In this document: one piece after another, positions 1 through 5,263 of the stretch
Numbering within the stretch: position 1 is the first letter of the stretch
Layout of the letters: the number at the start of each line of letters is the position of its first letter
Source: an uncultured Lachnospiraceae bacterium
Lineage (GTDB): Bacteria; Bacillota; Clostridia; Lachnospirales; Lachnospiraceae
Direction: 5' to 3'
Assembly (NCBI GenBank): GCA_910588285.1
Contig: CAJUQB010000138.1
Coordinates: 1-10,130 of the forward strand
DNA length: 10,130 nucleotides
Notes under the pieces: model-generated
Seen by the model: only the letters and a program-made list of their open reading frames with translations
Told to the model about the DNA's origin: nothing
The model's database searches: none
Position numbers and translations under genes: made by a program

Positions 1-42
1 CGATATGGCAACGGAGGGCTTTTCCGCAATTACTAACTTCAA
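1..42 (-). CDS. topB: Type IA DNA topoisomerase (topoisomerase III), N-terminal start only, cut by the window edge
   Basis: Only 14 codons are present. They begin at a TTG (42-40) and read MKLVIAEKPSVAIS, which matches the nearly invariant first Toprim strand of topoisomerase III and its ICE homologues. A GGAGG ribosome site lies at 57-53, ten bases upstream of the TTG, which decides this unusual start. Family knowledge: TopB relaxes or decatenates single-stranded-containing DNA and is a regular ICE gene. It follows DUF5688 on the same strand with a 54-base gap, so it is probably the last visible member of that leftward gene set. Active-site tyrosine and later domains are outside the window. 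Confidence 0.8.
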   Translation of the reverse strand, partial: MKLVIAEKPSVAIS

Positions 43-96
43 TTCCTGTAAACCTCCATTTCTTTGAAATAGAAAAGCCAGCATGGCAGCCGCCCT

Positions 97-1122
97 TTAT
101 AAGCCCGGTTCCTGCCGGGTTTTCTGACTTTCTCTGGGTTCCTTTGCCTCCTTTTCCCGGATCTTTGCTTTATTTGCGGAAAGCCGCTCCAAAAGCCCTT
201 TTTCCTGTTTCCGCCCCAGGGTTTTCGCTGTCCGGTCATAATACTGCACCTTATCGGAGAGCAAATCCTCCGGCGCCACTTGGGAAGCATTCACTTCTTT
301 TACCATATCCTCCAGTTCCTTTGCCTGCATATTCCCGTTATCCGGCACAATCAGGACTTCATGGATGGATGATGGAAGGACATAAAAATCGGAACCGACC
401 AGATCCCCGATTTTATCCAGTACGCCATCCCGCGCCAGGACCCCGGCGCCATCCAATCTGCTCTGGTTCGTCAGGACATACATAGGCACAGCGCCAGTTT
501 CTATCGGTTCCGGTTGGTTAAACAGATTCGTAGGTTTAGCAGAAAACATAATCTCTGACATCACATCATCCATCGTATATAAGCAGACAGGGCTCCTGGC
601 ACTTTCTGCTGTAACTGCGTCATGGTGAAGCTGCTCCGGCGTAATCCCCCAAAGTCCCAGCATGTCATTTGTAATTATAGCCGAAGCTGTCCCTTCGCTG
701 CCCTCCATGACCTGAATCCGGTAAGATGCCGCCAGTTCCCCACATGCAGTACAGGGTTTATCTTTCAGATATTCCTGATTCTTTTCCGGGTCGCACAGAC
801 GGATAGCAAGCAGCGGCCTGGCTGTTTCATAATCCTCCAATCCCTTCACGTCAATAGGAAGCTCCAAACTGCTCTCCATTTTTATCTGTGCGAGTTCTTT
901 CATTATATCCTCCATCGGACGGCCTTTTCCAAACTGTTCCCCATAGTGCTCCAGATAAATGGTTGGCGTAACCGTTTCATCATCCCTTCGGATGATGAGC
1001 CCGGTAAGGGTCCGGTCATTCCCTTTTGTGACTTCTTTTAAGGAAATATCTGCATCCTGGTAGTCCGCCGGCAGATATTCCCATATATGGTTTTTGATAT
1101 ATTCTGCAAATTCCTGGTTCAT
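97..1122 (-). CDS. DUF5688 family protein, ICE accessory protein of unknown function
   Basis: A 341-residue soluble protein with no signal peptide or obvious membrane segment. The overall pattern is that of the DUF5688 family common on Firmicutes ICEs: an N-terminal segment with LLIIRR-like text (here GLIIRRDDETVTPTIYLE near residues 42-59), a central part with ITNDMLGLWGI (about 150-160), and a C-terminal part with YVLTNQSRLDGAGVL and YVLPSSIHEVLIVP. The last 35 residues are charged and rich in Lys and Glu. No enzymatic motif is recognisable and no function is established for the family. The start ATG has a GGGAGGG ribosome site six bases away and overlaps the stop of the DUF3789 gene by ATGA, so the two are translationally coupled. 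The topB start follows downstream. Confidence 0.85.
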   Translation of the reverse strand: MNQEFAEYIKNHIWEYLPADYQDADISLKEVTKGNDRTLTGLIIRRDDETVTPTIYLEHYGEQFGKGRPMEDIMKELAQIKMESSLELPIDVKGLEDYETARPLLAIRLCDPEKNQEYLKDKPCTACGELAASYRIQVMEGSEGTASAIITNDMLGLWGITPEQLHHDAVTAESARSPVCLYTMDDVMSEIMFSAKPTNLFNQPEPIETGAVPMYVLTNQSRLDGAGVLARDGVLDKIGDLVGSDFYVLPSSIHEVLIVPDNGNMQAKELEDMVKEVNASQVAPEDLLSDKVQYYDRTAKTLGRKQEKGLLERLSANKAKIREKEAKEPRESQKTRQEPGL

Positions 1123-1253
1123 TCATTTCCCTCCCGTTTCCTGTTTTCTGGCCATTCATCTTCCTGCTTTCCGGCCTGTAAAAGACACATCAGCACGACG
1201 CCGGCAGACATTCCTCCGGTGAATGTAAGAAAGTGTGTAATCATGCTCCACAT
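1119..1253 (-). CDS. DUF3789-like small membrane protein
   Basis: A 44-residue protein: a short N-terminus (MWSMITHFLTF), one predicted membrane helix rich in small residues (about residues 10-27, FTGGMSAGVVLMCLLQAG), then a charged hydrophilic tail ending in KREGNE. This matches the DUF3789 pattern of a single helix with a GxxxGVV..MCL core followed by a short charged tail, found in ICE gene clusters. The chosen ATG has an AGGAG site seven bases upstream; the frame is open further upstream but that part runs into the terminator hairpin and has no better ribosome site. Its stop overlaps the DUF5688 start by ATGA. Function unknown; family call is by pattern, so moderately sure. Confidence 0.7.
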   Translation of the reverse strand: MWSMITHFLTFTGGMSAGVVLMCLLQAGKQEDEWPENRKREGNE

Positions 1254-1279
1254 AAAAATCCTCCTAAAATTGGGTAAAG

Positions 1280-1305
1280 AAAAACGCCCACCGAAAAGTG
1301 AGCGT
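1280..1305 (-). terminator. Terminator-like hairpin between SLOG gene and DUF3789 gene (minus strand)
   Basis: On the minus strand ACGCTCAC (1305-1298) pairs with GTGGGCGT (1291-1284) across the six-base loop TTTTCG, with one G-T pair, and is followed by TTTTTC. This is a standard intrinsic terminator shape located 28 bases after the SLOG stop. It may partly isolate DUF3789/DUF5688 from the SLOG transcript, or attenuate it. No separate promoter for the downstream genes was found between the hairpin and 1253. Confidence 0.6.
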
Positions 1306-1332
1306 ATCATCAAGTATCAGTTTTTTGTTATT

Positions 1333-1842
1333 TCATTTTCTTCTCGCTGCGGGTTGCCCTGGCAGAACAATCTCCCCGACCGGGATTTCCCGCAGCTCTT
1401 TTTTCATCTGGTGCGCAAACCGGATCGTCCTGACCGTGCCGCCTTTTTCCCTCCCGTCATACACGGCGATCACCCGGTCCGAATGTTCGGCCATGTAGCG
1501 GTTCCGGTGGGAATAGACGCTGGGGTGGTATTTTTCCTGCATGACAACAACATCCGCACAGGCCTCCAGCATTTCATAGGTCCGCCCTTTCTCCATCAGG
1601 CTGTCCAGGCGCTTTTGGTAGGGGATAACCGCAACCAGCTCCAGCGCCGGATTCGTCTTTTTCTTTTCCAGTACGATCTCCGCGAAATACTGGTCCACAC
1701 CATCCGCAAAGCCGCTCATAAAGCAGGTAAACCCGTCCGCAACAGCGCAGTCAATCTCACGCCGCAGGGCCGCCTTTACACGGCCTATCTCTTTCTGGGG
1801 TAAGTCCCTGTGCCCGGTGACACAGCATGTCTTTCCTTCCAT
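1333..1842 (-). CDS. SLOG family (DUF1273/YpsA-like) nucleotide- or ligand-binding protein
   Basis: A 169-residue Rossmann-like protein. It begins with CCVTGHRDLP (residues 6-15), the TGHR signature of the DUF1273/YpsA branch of the SLOG superfamily. It continues with FMSGFADGVDQYFAE (41-54), the SG.A.G.D glycine loop followed by the helix, and with DRVIAVYDGREKGGT (122-136), a late strand and G-G-T loop. Length fits small SLOG proteins. Known: SLOG domains bind nucleotides or related ligands, and several act in stress or defence signalling; the role on ICEs is not established. Start ATG follows a GGAGG site nine bases upstream. A near-perfect sigma-A promoter lies upstream at 1887-1915, so this is the first gene of the leftward unit. 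No catalytic activity is claimed. Confidence 0.82.
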   Translation of the reverse strand: MEGKTCCVTGHRDLPQKEIGRVKAALRREIDCAVADGFTCFMSGFADGVDQYFAEIVLEKKKTNPALELVAVIPYQKRLDSLMEKGRTYEMLEACADVVVMQEKYHPSVYSHRNRYMAEHSDRVIAVYDGREKGGTVRTIRFAHQMKKELREIPVGEIVLPGQPAARRK

Positions 1843-1886
1843 CTTTCTTTTCCTCCATCCGATAGTTAATATTCTTCATTTCTCAA

Positions 1887-1915
1887 ATTATAATAGATTT
1901 GTTTTAGCATTTCAA
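1887..1915 (-). promoter_or_regulatory. Sigma-A promoter for the leftward SLOG unit
   Basis: Reading the minus strand: -35 TTGAAA (1915-1910), a 17-base spacer, and a perfect -10 TATAAT (1892-1887). It lies about 45 bases upstream of the SLOG start and points into it. It is divergent from the XRE regulator gene, so the regulator could act on it. Confidence 0.75.
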
Positions 1916-1920
1916 CGCAA

Positions 1921-1966
1921 ACACCCTTTTTTATTTTGCGAATAAGGGAAGGGTGTAAGGTACAAT
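1921..1966 (+). promoter_or_regulatory. Candidate promoter and operator region of the XRE regulator
   Basis: An inverted repeat ACACCCTT (1921-1928) / AAGGGTGT (1949-1956) flanks a weak -35 (TTGCGA, 1936-1941); a -10 TACAAT is at 1961-1966, giving a 19-base spacer that is longer than ideal. The repeat sits in the divergent intergenic region between XRE and SLOG genes, a typical place for an autoregulatory operator. Binding by the XRE protein is inference. Confidence 0.4.
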
Positions 1967-1992
1967 CTATTACAGAATAGGAGGTAGAGGCG

Positions 1993-2307
1993 ATGTATGA
2001 AGATTTCGTCCCGGAACGGCTGGCAAAGCTGCGGACACAGAAAGGCGTATCTGCACGCGATATGTCGTTGTCATTGGGACAGGCAAACAACTACATTAAC
2101 AACATTGAAAATAAAAAGTCCCTTCCCTCCATGCAGTCCTTCCTTTACATCTGTGAATATCTGGGCGTGACGCCCCAGGAATTTTTTGACGAAGGGAACC
2201 CGGGCCCGAAAGCCTTAAAGGAATTTATCGCAGAGGCAAAAAAACTGGATTCCCGGTCAATGGGTTATATCCTCGGCATTATGAAAGAACTGAACAGCAA
2301 GCGCTAA
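1993..2307 (+). CDS. XRE-family helix-turn-helix transcriptional regulator
   Basis: A 104-residue protein with an N-terminal Cro/C1-type helix-turn-helix at about residues 7-63: ERLAKLRTQKGVSARDMS, the recognition region LSLGQANNYINNIENKKSLP, then FLYICEYLGVTPQEFF. The remaining 40 residues form a short helical tail (KALKEFIAEAKKLDSRSMGYILGIM), probably for dimerisation. The position and motif order are those of XRE regulators common on Clostridia ICEs. The ATG follows a GGAGG site by eight bases. It is divergent from the SLOG gene and ends two bases before an intrinsic terminator, so it is a single-gene unit. The inverted repeat just upstream could be its operator. Confidence 0.9.
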   Translation: MYEDFVPERLAKLRTQKGVSARDMSLSLGQANNYINNIENKKSLPSMQSFLYICEYLGVTPQEFFDEGNPGPKALKEFIAEAKKLDSRSMGYILGIMKELNSKR

Positions 2308-2308
2308 G

Positions 2309-2332
2309 GCGGCCAGGGTGTTGGCCGCTTTT
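2309..2332 (+). terminator. Intrinsic terminator after the XRE regulator
   Basis: A perfect 7-bp stem GCGGCCA (2309-2315) / TGGCCGC (2322-2328) with a six-base loop is followed by TTTT. It begins two bases after the stop codon of the regulator. Confidence 0.8.
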
Positions 2333-2361
2333 ACTATTCTGTAAATTTTTTTCGTGCCCCC

Positions 2362-2390
2362 TTGCATAAATCCCCCAAAGTGGATATACT
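2362..2390 (+). promoter_or_regulatory. Sigma-A promoter of the toxin-antitoxin operon
   Basis: -35 TTGCAT (2362-2367), a 17-base spacer and -10 TATACT (2385-2390). It lies about 55 bases upstream of the antitoxin start, with the palindromic operator between promoter and gene. Confidence 0.75.
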
Positions 2391-2392
2391 AT

Positions 2393-2427
2393 AAGTAAGA
2401 AAGTAAGAACTTCTAACTTTCAAACTT
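2393..2427 (+). promoter_or_regulatory. 35-bp palindromic operator of the toxin-antitoxin operon
   Basis: The sequence is an imperfect palindrome centred on base 2410. Outer arms AAGT/ACTT, then GAAAGT/ACTTTC, then AGAA/TTCT pair symmetrically; 14 of 17 positions pair. It begins just after the -10 element, so a bound protein would cover the transcription start. AbrB/MazE-type antitoxins are known to bind palindromes in their own promoters, which makes autoregulation the likely role (inference). Confidence 0.65.
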
Positions 2428-2444
2428 AAAAAGGAGATGATTCT

Positions 2445-2705
2445 ATGCTGGCAGAATTACGCCAAAAAGCCCAGGTCACGATACCAAGAGAAATCATTGT
2501 CAAGCTCGGCCTGTCAGAAGGCGACAAACTGGACATTTTCGAGAAAGACGGTTCCATCTGCATCATGCCGGTGGTGGTCTATCCAAAGAACACCCTGAAT
2601 GAGCTCCGGGAAGAAATTGACGGGGTAAAAGCAAAAATCGCATCCGGGGAACAGCCGGTCTTTGACAGCGTGGACGCCCTGTTTGACAGACTGGAGGCAG
2701 AATAA
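2445..2705 (+). CDS. AbrB/MazE/SpoVT-type antitoxin (swapped-hairpin DNA-binding domain)
   Basis: An 86-residue protein whose first 45 residues form a classic SpoVT-AbrB domain: LRQKAQVTIPREIIVKLGLSEGD followed by the KLDIFEKDGSICIMP strands. The C-terminal half (about 50-86, NELREEIDGVKAKIASGEQ and an acidic end) is the helical tail that in such antitoxins wraps and blocks the toxin. An AAGGAG ribosome site lies nine bases before the ATG. Its stop overlaps the toxin start by one base (TAATG), so the pair is translationally coupled. A dedicated promoter and palindromic operator lie upstream. The order antitoxin-then-toxin and small sizes fit a type II module that stabilises the element. Confidence 0.88.
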   Translation: MLAELRQKAQVTIPREIIVKLGLSEGDKLDIFEKDGSICIMPVVVYPKNTLNELREEIDGVKAKIASGEQPVFDSVDALFDRLEAE

Positions 2706-2971
2706 TGGCGTATGAGTTTACCTTTACGCTCCGTTTCCAAAAGCATTTTAAGGGCCTGACCGCGCAGGAGAAGAAGCAGCTTAAAAACAAGCTGGAACTT
2801 CTGGCTGAAAATCCCTCCCATCCGTCGCTGCGGACCAAACGCATCCAGGGAACCACGGACCTTTTCGAGTGCAGCGTCAACATGGACATCCGCATTATCT
2901 GGTATTACGAAGGCGATAAAATGATTATCCTGGTGGACGTAGGGCATCATGACATATTAAGGCAATTTTAA
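2705..2971 (+). CDS. RelE/ParE-superfamily toxin (YafQ/RelE-like mRNA interferase)
   Basis: An 88-residue protein with the RelE fold pattern: an N-terminal strand (YEFTFTLRFQKHFKGL, 3-18), two helices (QEKKQLKNKLELLAENP, 21-37), then the basic strand region SLRTKRIQGTTDLFE (41-55), RIIWYYEGDKMIILVDVGHHD (63-83) and a short C-terminal strand. The late HHD with Asp83 and the preceding basic residues lie where the YafQ/RelE group has its catalytic residues. Family members cleave mRNA at the ribosome; whether this copy is active is not shown. It is paired with an AbrB-type antitoxin rather than the more usual RelB or DinJ. A strong terminator begins at the stop codon. Confidence 0.85.
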   Translation: MAYEFTFTLRFQKHFKGLTAQEKKQLKNKLELLAENPSHPSLRTKRIQGTTDLFECSVNMDIRIIWYYEGDKMIILVDVGHHDILRQF

Positions 2972-3023
2972 GCAGCGGGGCGGTACGCTATGACGGCGTA
3001 CCGCCTTTTGCTGCCTTTTTTTT
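2971..3023. terminator. Strong nested intrinsic terminator after the toxin gene
   Basis: A perfect 10-bp stem GGCGGTACGC (2979-2988) / GCGTACCGCC (2996-3005) with a seven-base loop is followed by TTTT. It is enclosed by a second pair GCAGC (2972-2976) / GCTGC (3010-3014) and then a long T-run (3016-3023). It terminates the toxin-antitoxin transcript. The stem lies between convergent units and may also stop the dut transcript coming from the right, though the T-run only suits the plus strand. Confidence 0.85.
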
Positions 3024-3099
3024 TGTACCCTGCAATCCTCCTGATATGCCCAATCCCACTACCGGCGATAAACCAAGAATCACTCCTGGAATGTCCTTT

Positions 3100-3513
3100 T
3101 TATTCTCCTGTACTTCCAAACCCGCCCGTGCCGCGCTGCTTACCCAGCTCTGAAACAAAGTCCGCAATGACAACCGGGGTGATCACAAGCTGCCCCACGC
3201 GGGAACCTTTGGAAAGCTCCTGGGTCTGGCTGCTTACATTGCTGATGATCGCATGAATCTCCCTGCAATAGCCGGAATCCACTGGCGGCAGCTCACAGAC
3301 CAGCCCTTTTACCGTCATGCTGGTGCGCGGGAATACATAGCCCGCATATCCGTCCGGCACTTCAATCCCGAACCCAAGAGGGACCTTTGCGATCTCGCCC
3401 GGCTGCAAAGTACAGTCATAGGGCATGTAGACATCCGCGCCGGCATCGTTCCCATGCGGACGGAAAGGGTGGCGGTCCTCCGGCACGCCAAAGTCGATCA
3501 GTTTGATCTTCAT
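3100..3513 (-). CDS. dut: dUTP diphosphatase (trimeric dUTPase)
   Basis: A 137-residue homotrimeric dUTPase. All five family motifs are present: motif 1 NDAGADVYM (22-30), motif 2 PRTSM (62-66, with Thr where PRSG/GRSS is common), motif 3 PPVDSGYCREIH (76-87) carrying the catalytic Asp79 and the base-stacking Tyr82, motif 4 GSRVGQLVI (103-111), and motif 5 RGTGGFGSTG (127-136), the flexible phosphate-binding tail. It hydrolyses dUTP to dUMP and pyrophosphate, keeping uracil out of DNA and supplying the substrate of thymidylate synthase. It follows a thyX-like gene with an ATGA overlap and a GGAGG site just upstream, so the two act in one pathway and one operon. Such genes are common on phages and large mobile elements. 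Intact by length and motifs. Confidence 0.92.
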   Translation of the reverse strand: MKIKLIDFGVPEDRHPFRPHGNDAGADVYMPYDCTLQPGEIAKVPLGFGIEVPDGYAGYVFPRTSMTVKGLVCELPPVDSGYCREIHAIISNVSSQTQELSKGSRVGQLVITPVVIADFVSELGKQRGTGGFGSTGE

Positions 3514-3992
3514 GCGCCGCCTCCTTCCAAAAGCGCCGGATAGTCCGTTTTCAGAATATCTCCAGGCGTCTTCCGAAGCCCCTGGGGTGTGGCATATCCC
3601 GCCGCGTCATGGCCGACGCCGACATTACATAGCTGCTCATAGCAATCCATGCCCTTGTGACAGCTTTCCAGGTAGAGTGCCCGGACAGAAGCAGGCGCAG
3701 CCAATACTTCGTAGGGTATGGCAAAATCCGCCTGCCCTGCATAATTGCTGTACTGCAAAGACGCGCTCATAAACTTTACTTCGTTCTGGTGCCGGGTGAT
3801 CTGCGAAAGGAACCGCCTGCTTGCCCCTACAACGGCAATGGTAATTACCGCAAATTTCTGGACTGTCGGGTGGGGAAGGGCGCTGATGGCCGCCACAGTA
3901 TCATCACTGAACGATTTTTCATAAAGGGCCATCAGATCGTCCATTGTGGCAATCCGGTGGCCCCTCTGGGTGAGCCGGGCGGCAAAGACCAT
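3510..3992 (-). CDS. thyX: ThyX-like FAD-dependent thymidylate synthase, short at the C-terminus and possibly longer at the N-terminus
   Basis: A 160-residue protein from the ATG. Residues 37-86 match the ThyX core: SALPHPTVQKFAVITIAVVG then SRRFLSQITRHQNEVKF and SASLQYSNY, corresponding to the flavin/dUMP-binding RHRx7S signature. Here the motif is RHQ with one extra residue before the Ser, as in divergent mobile-element ThyX. GHDAAGYATPQGLR (127-140) matches the conserved HEAARYVLP helix. The usual last 50-70 residues, which carry a conserved substrate-binding Arg, are missing: after QGLR the chain ends KTPGDILKTDYPALLEGGGA. The reading frame is open upstream to 4068 and encodes IEVKILN and an AAREAEKN helix that looks like the normal first strand and helix of ThyX, but no ATG, GTG or TTG exists there. 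The internal ATG does have a GGAGG 11 bases upstream. Its stop overlaps the dut start. Activity is doubtful. Confidence 0.7.
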   Translation of the reverse strand: MVFAARLTQRGHRIATMDDLMALYEKSFSDDTVAAISALPHPTVQKFAVITIAVVGASRRFLSQITRHQNEVKFMSASLQYSNYAGQADFAIPYEVLAAPASVRALYLESCHKGMDCYEQLCNVGVGHDAAGYATPQGLRKTPGDILKTDYPALLEGGGA

Positions 3993-4038
3993 GTTTTTCT
4001 CGGCCTCCCTGGCCGCCTGGCAGTTTAATATTTTTACT

Positions 4039-4368
4039 TCAATCCGTTTGATCGGTATGTCCCTCCTTTACAATGGCTTTCAGTAAGAACAGATAGTTGA
4101 GGCTGTCTGTGATCTTTTCATCCCATGTACTTATCCCGTAATCCGTATCATTGTCAAAGCACATGTCATACAGGGAAACGATATGCTTCGCCAGCATCCC
4201 GGCAAGGGCGCGCTCCGGCGTGGTGTGCTGCAAGGCTGCCGCCGCCTTAAAAGCCCCCAGCCGGTCTGTATCGTCCCCGGTATATTCCTTCGTTTTCTTT
4301 TGCAGTGTGTCGGCACAGAGCCGCACCTGCTCGTCAAATACGGCATTGACTTCCTGCTGTCTAATCAT
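4039..4368 (-). CDS. Phage-type nucleotide-modification-associated-like protein; first codons lie in the transposon end
   Basis: A 109-residue helical protein. The segments YTGDDTDRLGAFKAAAALQHTTPERALAGMLAKHIVSLYD and STWDEKITDSLNYLFLLKA resemble the D-R-L..K and W.EKI.D..NYL pattern of small phage proteins grouped with nucleotide-modification-associated domains (DUF1599/Nmad1-like). The family call is tentative and no activity is established. It is the first gene of a leftward set with thyX and dut, overlapping the open thyX frame, which supports a role in nucleotide metabolism. The ATG used here (4368-4366) has no ribosome site and lies inside the transposon right end (junction at 4358), so the original 5' end was probably removed. 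A longer frame exists to 4530 but it reads through the transposon repeats and encodes a Phe/Leu-rich artefact. Confidence 0.5.
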   Translation of the reverse strand: MIRQQEVNAVFDEQVRLCADTLQKKTKEYTGDDTDRLGAFKAAAALQHTTPERALAGMLAKHIVSLYDMCFDNDTDYGISTWDEKITDSLNYLFLLKAIVKEGHTDQTD

Positions 4369-4496
4369 AATAAAGTTTGATAATTTAATAAAAAAGAGTG
4401 ACATAGAAATAAAAAAGTTGTACAATAAAGTCAAAAGAAGGAAATGATAAAAAAGTACGACATTGTGAATATGAAATAATAAAAAAGTATGACAAT
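4358..4496 (+). repeat. Right end of the Tn7-like element with five TnsB-type sites
   Basis: Five related sites lie head to tail: 4366-4384 (CATAATAAAGTTTGATAAT), 4387-4404, 4408-4425, 4446-4464 and 4478-4496 (AATAAAAAAGTATGACAAT). They share AATAAAAAAG followed two or three bases later by GACA or a close variant. The spacings between AAAAAAG cores of sites 2 to 5 are 21, 38 and 32 bases. Dense, same-direction sites upstream of tnsA match the layout of the Tn7 right end. The last site ends 12 bases before the tnsA ATG, so TnsB binding would also repress the tns promoter, as in Tn7. Confidence 0.8.
4398..4426 (+). promoter_or_regulatory. Candidate promoter of the tns genes inside the transposon end
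   Basis: -35 GTGACA (4398-4403), a 17-base spacer, and -10 TACAAT (4421-4426). Both elements overlap TnsB-type sites 2 and 3, which would couple expression to occupancy of the end. It lies 83 bases upstream of the tnsA ATG. Confidence 0.5.
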
Positions 4497-4508
4497 GAGG
4501 TGGTGGAT

Positions 4509-4718
4509 ATGGCAAAGAGGACTCGAACATGGAATGAAGCCAAATACCGCAAATATCTTGCCGAAGGGAGAGGCCAGGGAGAACTTATGGAATATAAGCC
4601 ATGGGTTCAGGTTCAGGATTTCCCTTCTAAGGGGATAGTTTCGCGTGTAAAAGGCCGTACTACGGGAAGAATCCATCACCTGATGTCAAACTTGGAATTA
4701 CGGTATTTCCTTCTGTAA
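4509..4718 (+). pseudogene. tnsA: Truncated TnsA endonuclease (first 69 residues)
   Basis: The 69 residues align along their whole length with the N-terminus of Tn7 TnsA (recalled sequence): MAK at the start, EGRGQG at 19-24, the Y.PW motif at 29-32, then TTGRIHHLMSNLELRYFL. Glu63 falls exactly at the position of the catalytic Glu63 of Tn7 TnsA. The frame then stops at TAA (4716-4718), where about 200 residues should follow, including the catalytic Asp114 and Lys132. TnsA makes the 5'-strand cuts at the transposon ends, so this copy must be inactive as a nuclease. The chosen ATG at 4509 has GAGGTGG five to six bases upstream; GTG codons at 4500 and 4503 are alternatives that lie in the ribosome site itself. 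Confidence 0.88.
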
Positions 4719-4741
4719 GCGATACAAAACACACCGTAATG

Positions 4742-4792
4742 AAAAGAAGTGCATGTCGTGATATACTCTATCAAAACATACACTTCTTTTTT
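4742..4792. other. Long AT-rich hairpin in the tnsA/tnsB deletion scar
   Basis: Left arm 4742-4756 (AAAAGAAGTGCATGT) pairs with right arm 4776-4790 (ACATACACTTCTTTT) at 14 of 15 positions. Inside it TGATA (4759-4763) pairs with TATCA (4769-4773) around a TACTC loop. A T-run at 4787-4792 follows. It lies in a block of about 90 bases (4719-4808) between the tnsA stop and the tnsB remnant that resembles neither gene. It could act as a terminator, cutting off transcription from the tns promoter, or be a small inserted palindromic element. Confidence 0.6.
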
Positions 4793-4808
4793 GTTCTATG
4801 TTCCCTGA

Positions 4809-5263
4809 GTCGGCAGCTTTCTGGCAGTGTCTCAGACCAGGGAAGATATGCTTCCAGTAATTCAGGATGGTTTCGGTGATCGAGATCCGGCAGGCTTTCT
4901 AGAGGGCGTAAAAATTTCTGTGTCTATGGGAATCTGGGGAAGCAGATAGAAAACATTGTTGATTCCGCAGAGAAAAAATCCAGCAGCAACTATGGAATCC
5001 CAAAGGCAGAGCGAATTAGGAATATCCGTAGCAACCGCAGGAATGAAAAAGAAGAAATCCGTAAGCAGGAAGCTTTTACAGAAAATGAAACCGATCAGGA
5101 AGAAAAAAAGGACATGCAGGCAGCCAGAGAACCCGAAGTATCGCCAATCATGCGGCTGATACAGCAACAGGTGGAGGAAGAGATTAAAGATGATGCCTTA
5201 TACAGACAAAGCAGAGTACCTGGAACAGGTGATACCGGAGTACCAGGGGAATCCTCTGATTGA
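4809..5263 (+). pseudogene. tnsB: Remnant of TnsB transposase: C-terminal tail only, frameshifted
   Basis: No start codon and no DDE catalytic core remain. From about 4809 one frame reads into LPVIQDGFGDRDPAGFLEGVK. At the A-run 4910-4914 the frame must shift by a missing base, after which NFCVYGNLGKQIENIV, the segment SAEKKSSSNYGIPKAERI, then RNIRSNRRNEKEEIRKQEAF, and an acidic tail ending PGESSD continue to the TGA at 5261-5263. This is the typical TnsB C-terminal region: a helical basic stretch and an acidic tail that contacts TnsC. It overlaps the tnsC start (5190) by 74 bases, as in intact tnsBC operons. No transposase activity is possible. The part upstream of 4860 is the least certain. 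Confidence 0.72.

Noticed and set aside
4366..4496. CRISPR array suggested by repeated AATAAAAAAG units
   Set aside because: Units are short, imperfect and unevenly spaced (21, 38, 32), with no cas genes; they match TnsB-type sites at a transposon end.
4369..4530. Upstream extension of the minus-strand phage-like gene to an ATG at 4530 (163 residues in total)
   Set aside because: The extra residues are a Phe/Leu/His-rich translation of the AT-rich transposon-end repeats and overlap the start of tnsA; no ribosome site supports it.
4956..5159. 67-residue plus-strand ORF, Lys-rich
   Set aside because: It is an out-of-frame reading of the TnsB C-terminal remnant; the adjacent frame gives recognisable TnsB text.
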